DNA of 64,000 bases. Source: Dermanyssus gallinae (taxonomy: Eukaryota; Arthropoda; Arachnida; Mesostigmata; Dermanyssidae). The notes beneath the pieces are model-generated. The model did no database searches and was not told the origin of the DNA. It worked only from the letters and a program-made list of their open reading frames with translations. A program made the translations under genes and the position numbers. The DNA is taken from positions 1,669,501 through 1,733,500 of the forward strand of contig QVRM01004007.1 in the NCBI GenBank assembly GCA_003439945.1, in the 5' to 3' direction. Positions 55,270-64,000 of the stretch are shown in pieces; position 1 is the first letter of the stretch; each line of letters begins with the position of its first letter.

Positions 55270-57050
55270 TCGATATTCTGCCCTTAACTTGGGTTTTCAA
55301 ATTGAACCACATCGTTTTTTATGTTTCAGCTGATCCACTTTAAGCACACGCTTCGATTTCAAGACCACAAGACCTCGGTAGTATAGCAGCATGTCCTTGA
55401 GCGTTCTGTATAGATGATATATAACATATACATCGACATGTGTTTTGTAAATGCGTAGAGCTTAGCGTTAAGAGCCCGTGAGCGCAACGCGACACCTGCG
55501 AAGTTCGAACATATTTGAAATATCAGTGCAGCGTGTTCCGCCCAGCCTTCAAAATTCGGAGTGGTCCAGGCTGGCAGAAGAATCTCGTCCCGTCGGGTCC
55601 TTTCGCTGGGCTTGTCAGGACAGACGAGGCTGTTCTTGCAAGAATACCGACCTCACCGGGAAAATAAATGGACTTTCCCTCCTTCGCCAGTTCCTGCTTG
55701 CTTCGCTCCCAGCGTGCGTTAGTCGCCGCAGCCTTCGCTTTTATTCGATTCGTCGCGGACGCATTTGAGTCGGAGAAGGTTTGAAAAATAGGAAAAACCC
55801 TTCACAAGGGGGCCTGCTTTTCGGCCTCTCCCGTCTTCGGCGCCGTCCTTTCTCCGTCGTTCTCCAACGAAACCCCGACGACACAATGAGCTTGGATTGC
55901 AGAATCAGAAGATACGTTTCGAGAATTCGATTGCTTCCGCAACCGATCTGTGTGAGAAAGGGTTTAAGCGCATTGAAGTATAGGAGAAATTGCTCAATTA
56001 GCTGGAGAATTGAACATACGTTTTTTTTAGAACCTGTGTTTCTCTTTAGGAGAATATCAGATTGCAGGAAGTTATCAAATGCCTTAATAAAAAAGACAAG
56101 ACCAATATAATTGGGGATCCTTGTACTGCACAAACCGTAACCGGCAAAAATGTTTAACGTCACTATATGTGGTGCACTCCAAGGATGCAGGCTGTAGATA
56201 TATCGGGTCATACTCCATATTTTTGACGTGCAGTGAACATTTTCTAAGGAATATTTGTCAATCGTAGCTTTGGTTTTAAATTTTCGAAAGCATGCTCTAA
56301 TACTAAATCATCTACATGTTAAGCAGCTTATCATTATCACGATTAACCGTATATACGCTATGGATAAAAGCACTAAGGTCACGCGGTCAGCATCTGTGAA
56401 AAACGTAAAGAAACCTACGTACACTTATAATTTCCAACTCTGCTCTGGCCTTCCAAATCATTGTGCGGTGGACTGCAGGCTGATTATATCACATTACGAA
56501 CTTTGCTTTATATCATCACGCCTGGGAATTGGATAAATATTCTAAAATATTCTTACTGCCAAATTTAGCGCGTGCATGGTTTCAAAAGCCAAGCTGTTTA
56601 TCGAACTACTGTGTCTATATACCACGTAAATGCTTGTAATGGGAACTCATTGGTGTTGAAGATGTACAATAATATACGGAGAGAAAATACCATATTAACG
56701 ACCAAAATCGAGGAAAGTGACAAATTTCTGAAAACTCCGCTGCGTACGGTCTTTATGCACGCATTGGTTGAAATTGTATATCATTTTTTATTGCAAAACG
56801 ACGTAAAAGAAAGCGCGATTGTCATGTACGCTCAGACGTTGACATTTTACTTACTTTTACTAGCGAGTAGAACATATATAAATGAATATTGACGTTAAAA
56901 CACCATAGCATCCGGTTCCATCTCGCAGCGCTTTACACCGAAAATTATGGCTCCACAAAATAAGAGAGAAAATAAAGAGAAAACCTTTAAACACTTTTAG
57001 TAACTGGCTTAGTTGTCAACATAGATAAGACACGTAGAAAACCGTCTTGT
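55270..57050. other. no recognisable feature
   Basis: Two opposite-strand frames overlap at 55741-56211 and a 106-codon plus-strand frame lies at 56572-56892. None shows a domain, signal peptide or splice context. Confidence 0.3.
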
Positions 57051-57360
57051 TCAAATAATAATAATAATAATAATAATAACAATAATATTAGGACTTCCGC
57101 AAATCTCAGTGAGAAATAGACGGTTGATCCCATGTTGTTGTTATTGTTATCGTCATCAGGTGTATGCACAACATTGCGGGTCGCCACTCTCTTAACAGTC
57201 GTACAGCACATCTGTATCGAGCGGGCAGAGCACCGGGCTTTTGCACTGAGTGCTCGCGATTGCGTTGATCGTGTATACGATTGCTATAATCGGTTCCGTC
57301 TCGAGATAGCATAAGAACTCGTCCACCACCCAATGATCGACCCGGCGACGTCTACGTACT
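57050..57360 (-). repeat. dispersed repeat X, copy 2
   Basis: Reverse orientation relative to 45225-45578. It starts at about 57360 with ACGTAGACGTC and ends at about 57085 with TCTCACTGAGATTTGCGGAAGTCC, then (TAA)n-type sequence at 57055-57085. The end corresponds to one arm of the 45.5-kb hairpin but is not itself a long hairpin. Confidence 0.6.
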
Positions 57361-57524
57361 GTAATCGATACGTTTAATACGCATCATCACGTAACGACCC
57401 AAAGTTACATATCTGTCTGTGCAGCATTGAATATACGTATAACTATCACAGCTTTACGTAATAAATACTGATATCTTCTTATGTTTGGATTACAGATTGT
57501 TTAGATATATGTGCTTAGTTACCA

Positions 57525-57549
57525 TTTATATATATATATATATATATTT
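57525..57549. repeat. short (TA)n
   Basis: About 25 bp of TA next to the RLE fragment. Confidence 0.9.
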
Positions 57550-57554
57550 ATTTA

Positions 57555-57725
57555 TTTTTTTGTTTTTTTCGCGTGAGACTTTCTGTTTCTCAGTACAAAC
57601 CGTGTCTCGCGTCGATCAGCCGTGATTTCGTTCACGCTTCTTGCGATATCGTTTATCTTATCAGTTCCCACGCAGATGGGACCAGTGTATCCAAGGTTTG
57701 AGGAAGACAACATCAACTTTTTGAC
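57555..57725 (-). mobile_element. RLE-type retrotransposon C-terminal fragment
   Basis: The minus strand reads GPICVGTDKINDIARSVNEI then TADRRETRFVLRNRKSHA, aligning with GPIHKGTEAFLKDLSERIQE and VTSDRREGQI of the 19.6-kb copy. Upstream (to about 58380) no further motif is clear. Confidence 0.5.
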
Positions 57726-57729
57726 AGCT

Positions 57730-60700
57730 CGAGAGCTTTTATGGCTTCTCTGACTTTGTGTATGCCGCGGCCCAGCTGTACGGCGGAGGTAAGACGACGC
57801 AGCGGTTCACAAAACCAAAGGTAACGTGCCAGACTAAACTCTTATTGTGTGATCACAAGGTAATAGTGACCCTATTAGGTCATCGGCTGGCCAACACTAG
57901 TAAGACCTTTTAGTTCAAGCGTAAAAGATTTTCCTGCTCTCCGTAGGGTTTTTCTGACGATGCTATCTAGCTGCTTATTCGGCCTGAATTTTTTAACTGG
58001 CAACTCAATGGGTGCAGACTATCGAGGTCAAACGATTGTATCGCACAATGCACACGAGAGAAGTTCAAAGTCGGGAGCACTCATTTTAATAGCCGACATC
58101 GTGCGTAAAGATGCAGCATGATGCCGAGCTTGCGTGAGGGTATGGCTTTACGCCAGCCGCTACTAAACGAATGCTCTGCGGCCAGGAACACAGCACGTTG
58201 AATTGGTTATGTGAAGTCCTCCTCCATTATTTCTCGTTTTCCTGCAGCATCGGCCGTATGCTGGTTCACATGTTTAGAGGGCCAGGGTCAAGCAAAACCT
58301 TGACAGTCTCTTCTGCTAGAATGGTTTCTTTATATCGCTCTTAACTGTTCCATCTACGAGCGAGTCCGCAAGCGAGGCAAACTAATTTAGCGAGGCAGCG
58401 TGCACGATGACGCTGAGCTCAGTAGCTCTTTCATCATATTTTGTAACGAAAAACGATGTACCGTAATACATATACGGTGGCATTTTATAAGTTCTATGGC
58501 GTTCCAGTTATATAGAAATGTGGCGATGCTTTTTACTTGCTTGTTAGGTGCAGACGTGTGTGTAGTATGCGAGCCAATGTGAGTGGAATTATTAAGCAGC
58601 CTGTAATTACGCCACAAGTTATACATCCTGGCGACTCCAACGGTTGAAGTCCGCGAAGCGAAGGCCAATACTGTCCTTGTGGTGTTGGCGCATGTTGGAC
58701 GGTTGCCATTTGAACTTTGAAATGTCATTTTTGAAGGCTGTTCCTGTATTCCTAGCCACGCTGGTTATTTCGTTGGGAACTGCTTGCTAACTAGGGCCCA
58801 GATATGCGCCGCTAGAATACCACATAAACGTTATCAGACATAGCCTTATAATGTTTCCTTTCAATTAAACGATTAAATTATCCTCCATTTGACGGGGGGT
58901 TGGCAAAAAGGTAAAGACACTACTCTTCCTGAAGGTTCTGCTTTTCACTGCTCAGAAGTCTTGTTTCGGTTTGACGAGGTTTGTTGTTTTAAAGTTTTGT
59001 TGTAACCAAAAGGCTTGTAAACCAATTCTTTCGCTCATTGTGAAATTGTTGCTTGCTGTTTGGCAAGTAAGCAGTAGCACACTTTATAAAACTTACAAGC
59101 ACTTCTGTATTTGACAAACTTATCGTTGGGCTTGTTCATTGAGCGACGGAAATGCGCTTGCATGACAACCCCTTAAATCGATGTTCCTCCGAGAAAGCCA
59201 ATCGATAAATAACTTATTTCCATCGGTAATATTCTGCACTGTGTCTTCCTCAGTACGATGGTCAGCAAGCGCGATAGATTTAGCCAGTAAGTCTCGGTAG
59301 TTCAAGCATACGGCGTAAGAGCAACCAAGGAAAGTAAAAAGGGCCAACTCGCTTTTTTAAATCAGTTACAATGGTAGGCTGATTAAGATAAGGCTCATAT
59401 GAGTGTAACAGAACGAACACCCGCTATGGCGTTTCCTCATTCGTAGAGGAGGGACTGCATGGGGTGGGAGAAAATAAAACTAGGCAAAAACGAAAAAAGA
59501 TCTCCGATGATTGATGATTGGGCCGCCTACGCCGGCGCATTCAAGATGAATAGAGATCGTCCAGCACTGCCGAAGAGACGGCGTCAGCATTGTCCACCAT
59601 CAGAACAGCCTAGGTCTGTGTCGGCTGCTTGTGGCTGCAACCAAATGGTCCCGGCAAAAGCGATTGTGGACTGCGACCGGACTCCACTGCGAGCAGCAGA
59701 CCGAGGCAAGGCACACATGCGCACGCAGAGCATACGTACGTACGATTATACCCAACCGTGTAGCAGGACCGTGAAGGGAAAGTCAGGAAAACTGCCAGGC
59801 TCCTCGAGAAGGACGAGTTACACGAGAGGTATCCCGGCAAGGGAACGGGAACGAAAGAAAACAGGCCCGTGCATACGGACAGTGGTAGAGCTTATGGGCA
59901 AGAGCAGCCGGCGGATAAACAGGGAATAGAATAGGAGGCCAAGCGGCGGAGGGACCGCTTCTCCCTGTCCCACCTTTCCATGTCCCCCACGTCCGGCACT
60001 CCCGGACTTCTCTTGTCAGTAACGTCCTAGGCTGACTTTTGCCTCGGTCCCAGTTTTCGTATGGCCTTTTCCACATCTTGCTGGCCAAGCATACCCTAAC
60101 CGGCTAATAGCATCGATCGACGGGCAACAGCTGGCACACACCGGCCTCTCCAAGTGCAAACCCTCTAAGGAACGACGTCTGCCAACGGCGAACGCCGTAC
60201 TCCTTAAATGTTTCCACTTTTCCTATTGCCTTCCTGTGTGGCCAGCTGGGCCAGGCCCAAAGCAGGCATGCTCTAGCGTTTGCATTCGCCGCCGCCGACA
60301 GGGAACAGAGGTGGCGGAGGAGAGAGAGAAAGCAATCCTAAAAGTATGGCTGGCCTCATGTGATTGGCAAAATAAAACGCCCAGGGGCACCTTCCGCCTA
60401 CTGTAGTTTCGCTTCAGTGCCACAATGACACTGCTTGGCCGTAAACCAATAAGCAAGAGCTACCTCAAACGGAAAGATTGTCTACCAAAATTATCTCAAA
60501 CTTTTAACTACCTTTGTAGTGATTTTAGCACGCTTCGTATTAAGTTGAGTCAGCCCTAAGTAAACTCATTCTCGATTCATGCGCACTCTCCGTGTAAAGC
60601 TCTCCTCACATATTAAAATATGACCACGTCAACTTTTCTACCACATGGACTTTTCGACTCTAATGATTTTTTTCGCTACTCTAAAACAATAGGTTAGATA

Positions 60701-62190
60701 CAGTGGAGAACGAAAGCTAAAAGCTCACTGGAAGGAACCCAGTATCAAGCAGTTGATTCGACGGCTTTGCCTGACTAGGCTGATGGACGGAAAAGCCATC
60801 TATCATACAAACCCTAAGCTGTTTCCGTTAGCGTCTAGCGCCGGAGATCTCAGACGTAGCCACCTTAGCTAACCTGATTGGCCTATAAGGGAAAAAAATG
60901 TTTGCTTACTTGATACTTACAGTCTCTCAGTCGCTTAGCCAATACAATCTCTTCCATCTTCGTGCACTACCTACCTGAATGCTCTTCTGCCTACGGCTCA
61001 GCTTTCGTAGCGGCGTTCTCGATTGTGCGCCCCTGGTCTATTTCTTGGTTCGCTCTTTAAGCGCCTCCTTAGCTGTTTATTGCCTCGTCTAGAGCTTTGT
61101 TTGTAGCTGGAACACGCCGGAATAAGTGACTGCTGCTTGAGCGCTGGAGCAAATACAGGGCAAGCATTGCATATTCTAGTGTAGCCACTGCATCAGCGGT
61201 TGCTGATCGAAAGAGAGCAATTCAACAATTTCTCCAGTAGGAAATCGCTTGCTGGCTAAATACAGAAAAATTACACATACTTAGCGTACCTAACTGCTGC
61301 TTCGAAAGCTAAAAGCTGCATCGATCAACGAGTTAAGGTTTTTTTTTTTATAAGATGGCAGCGTATTAGCTTAGTTAACGCTCGACAGCTGGGATTAGAA
61401 CTTGTAGTATGCCACGACGCCTTGGTACAAAGCGGTCACAAACTAGGTAACGTAACAGAACGTGCCTGTTATTAAATGGCCGTTTCTAGTGTTGCTTATC
61501 GCATACAAGTAGCAAAATAGCGTCTCTTTAGGTAACTTGAGAGTGGCCTTTTAGGACGCCGCATTGAGGTCAAGGTCAGCTGTCCTAATCGCGTTATAGA
61601 GATCGCGCCCTCAATAGACGACAAGATTACTCTGCGGAGAACGTCGCGCAGGCAACGAAATATTTGTCTGCCTGACGCAGTGCGCCCTTGCAGAAGAGAC
61701 GGCAGACGCAATGGAGCGGCACCCATCGTAACGTAATATTCGTCTCTTTTTTCCTCATTTTCGTTGACGACTCGAGTCTTGGGACAAACACGACCTGCTG
61801 GTTCGCCATTGCTCACTCAGCGAGGCGCAGACCATCAGCGGGCACCAAATTGCTGAACAAACTTGCATTACTCTGTCACAAACGACTGCAAATTCGCTTA
61901 TCGCCTCTTCACACTGGCTGCTGCTATTATTCTCATGATTATTAGTACTACTAGTACTATTACTGCTTCTATGATAGTGCGGGAAGCAAGACATTGTAAC
62001 AGCGTCGTCCTACTAATAGTGTAATACATAGACGTGGCTGAGTAGGCCATATCTGGTCGGTCGGAAGGCCGTTCAGCAAAGTTGGCTTTTAGTTCGGCAA
62101 AGCTATAGCAGCTTTTGCTTTTTTCTGGGCTAAATAGAGCGGAATGAATGGGATTGTAGCTAAAGATCAACGCAGCCAAACCCAGAGACC
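57730..62190. other. no recognised gene
   Basis: A 156-codon ATG frame at 59459-59929 is basic and Arg/Lys-rich but without motifs; its reverse strand is also open, which argues against coding. The remaining frames are short. No tRNA or long repeat was seen. Confidence 0.3.
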
Positions 62191-62197
62191 TTTGAAT

Positions 62198-62199
<2 letters not shown>

Positions 62200-62254
<55 letters not shown>
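62200..62254. repeat. (TA)n array
   Basis: About 45 bp of TA followed by TTATATATATA. Confidence 0.95.
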
Positions 62255-62359
62255 CGTGTACACAAACAAACGTACATGTATACGTACTCGCAACACAGAC
62301 GCGACAACACACGCTCCACTACGGCAGAAGAAACCAAGAATGGCGCCTCGCAACGACCC

Positions 62360-62487
62360 TAGCGAATGGAGGAGCAAATCCGCCGCTTGCCAGCCAACGA
62401 TATGGTCCTGGCGCAACCCTCGTATCTTAAACTGGCAGCTTCATCAGTGCGCTCGGCTACGGCCAACTACGAAGAGTCACAAGACAG
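62360..62487 (+). other. candidate internal exon
   Basis: Between an acceptor-like CCCTAG (62354-62359) and a donor-like GAT/GTGAGG (62487/62488), one frame reads MEEQIRRLPANDMVLAQPSY and then AASSVRSATANYEESQDREG. It lies on the same strand, and in the phase needed, downstream of the secreted precursor at 34.8-36.8 kb. No domain is identifiable. A second open stretch with HINVTK and ARFDTQSVNV lies at 62650-62925. Both are speculative. Confidence 0.25.
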
Positions 62488-62929
62488 AGAAGGAGCAAAG
62501 ATGTGAGGATCATCCCGCTCGGGGATGAACGCGATTGCGTTCCACCACACGGCCTGGGGCGGTGGGCGTTTGGCGAGTATCGCGTATATCGTATTATCGC
62601 GTATATCGTATAACGAGGAGCATACCGAGTTCGGCCAGTATTCGAAAGCAGAACACAGCTGGAATCGGGCGCGAATGCGGCCCCGACTGGCGGCTTCTAC
62701 CGGTTGTCCGGCGGCAGCAGCAGCAGCACACATAACACGTCAACGTGTCGGCACATCAACGTCACAAAGACGACGGGCCTGGCAAACCACCCATCAGGCC
62801 AGGTCAGCTACTACGAGGCACGCTTTGATACTCAAAGCGTTAACGTGACGACGGCGTTGCATCGTCATGGCCTGCAATACGCCTCGCAATACGTACTGAT
62901 GCGAAGGATCCGGCTTCTTAGTTAGTTCG

Positions 62930-64000
62930 TCTTTAAATCAAATGTTCGCTTGCTCTCTCTTTCTCTGTCTCTCGCACGCGCGCGTTCTCGCTCTAATCTT
63001 CTCTCATCCAACCGTCAATTGACCGTTTATTCATTCACTGTTGATGAATCACATACATAACCGACCAACGTTGATGAAATGAGTCTTCCGTTAGTGCTGT
63101 TTCCGCTGCAAAGTTTGCCGTTTTTCTCCCAATGGAATCAGAATCGGGTGACGCAGGCTGCCTTTACATACGAACATTCCATTAACAAGTCAATCCAAGT
63201 GACATCGTACTTTTGCCGTTTATGCAATAAGAACTAAGGTCGTTAGTACACATAATCCGCGCACAAACATGCTCACGTTTAATATTACGACGTTGGCATC
63301 TTCTCTACGGCATGCCATTAACCAGAAGACTTTTCAGATTAGTTAAAGGCCGCTGTTTGCAGGTGTATGAATGGATATGCATACACGTATAACACGTGTG
63401 ACTTTTCATATATATTGTGTGCTTACATTTATAAGCGGGCGCGTATGTGTAAATGAGCATACTTAGGGTTATTGATGGCTACCTGTCAAGGGTGAGCAAA
63501 CGCATATGCATGTAATCTAATACATTTCTCATGAATAAACCGATCTTGGCTAACCAGTCGCCAGCTGATGATAGTCATGTTTAACCGGTTACAGGTGGCT
63601 GTTGTGCAACTTTATACGTGGCTGCCACATGGCCACACAAATACAAACACACATGCAGACAGACGCCTGCTAAAATCCGAAATCCAATCGCAACGCTAAG
63701 GTCATTGATTTATGAGTGAGCTGTCAACCTTAGGAGCCATATTGCATGCTGCTAGTGTTTGCTATTTCATCGGTATCATCTTCGTCCGAGTTGTTCTATG
63801 TGATTATTTGGCTATTCGTACGGCCACACAGAAACACCGCCGGCCGATGGTTGAAGCAGACAAACGTCAACTTTGAGACGACGTCTGGTTTTAGGCGGTA
63901 CGCGTCACCCGTTGGGAACTGGCTATTCAAATATAGACGCTATATACGCTGTGATACGCTGCGCGCGGCCATGTAAAGGTCGCGCTAGTAGAGGCGCACC
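62930..64000. other. no recognisable feature
   Basis: Mixed sequence with a CT-rich stretch at 62955-62990. No coding or RNA motif. The frame at 63746-63976 lacks any recognised feature. Confidence 0.3.

Noticed and set aside
59459..59929. 156-codon ATG frame, Arg/Lys-rich
   Set aside because: The opposite strand is open over much of it, there are no motifs, and there is no promoter or polyadenylation context; not called as a gene.

Overview
This window is a piece of an animal nuclear genome, most likely an arthropod and plausibly a chelicerate (tick or mite). It has spliced genes with GT-AG introns, TATA-box promoters and AATAAA signals. There are no operons or Shine-Dalgarno sites, many long (TA)n arrays, mariner transposons and a dense litter of decayed non-LTR retrotransposons. 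The chelicerate suggestion is inference only. It rests on the style of a glycine-rich secreted protein and on LINE C-termini that resemble tick LINE proteins as I remember them.

Layout. 1-370: 3' end of a mariner and a SINE/LINE tail. 860-2730: a complete three-exon gene for a small secreted glycine-rich protein, the best gene in the window. 3.8-4.6 kb: LINE reverse transcriptase (RT) remnant. 6.66-8.24 kb: a C2H2 zinc-finger gene whose finger array is broken by two frameshifts and a stop. 8.8-9.1 kb: a local direct repeat. 9.7-22.5 kb: a retrotransposon graveyard. It holds APE-type LINEs on both strands, one nested insertion, and several copies of an element with a restriction-like endonuclease (RLE). 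24.8-28.5 kb: an unidentified coding remnant, a SINE, a second mariner lineage and perhaps a third mariner scrap. 28.6-37 kb: GC-richer, trinucleotide-repeat-rich and TE-poor. It contains a two-exon start of a secreted protein (34.6-36.8 kb) whose C-terminal part resembles the BMP2/4-Dpp prodomain. 37.8-44 kb: two direct copies of a 340-bp repeat, LINE remnants and a tRNA-like SINE head. 45.2-48 kb: a repeat ending in a perfect 22-bp hairpin, then simple repeats. 49.7-51.0 kb: a mariner with a continuous transposase ORF, sitting inside a (TA)n array. 51.2-52 kb: LINE 3' end. 52-64 kb: mostly unassigned, with TA arrays, a second copy of the 45-kb repeat, an RLE scrap and a few weak candidate exons.

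How it fits together. Two host loci look functional: the glycine-rich secreted protein and the start of a larger secreted, possibly BMP-like, gene whose remaining exons would lie far downstream. Everything else recognisable is mobile and decayed. The only mobile ORF still open end to end is the mariner transposase, and it has lost the segment carrying its first catalytic aspartate. No previously undescribed multi-gene system can be supported. The most noteworthy items are the BMP-like precursor, the triplicated TATA region, the hairpin-ended repeat family, the 340-bp repeat pair and the cluster of RLE-type retrotransposon copies.
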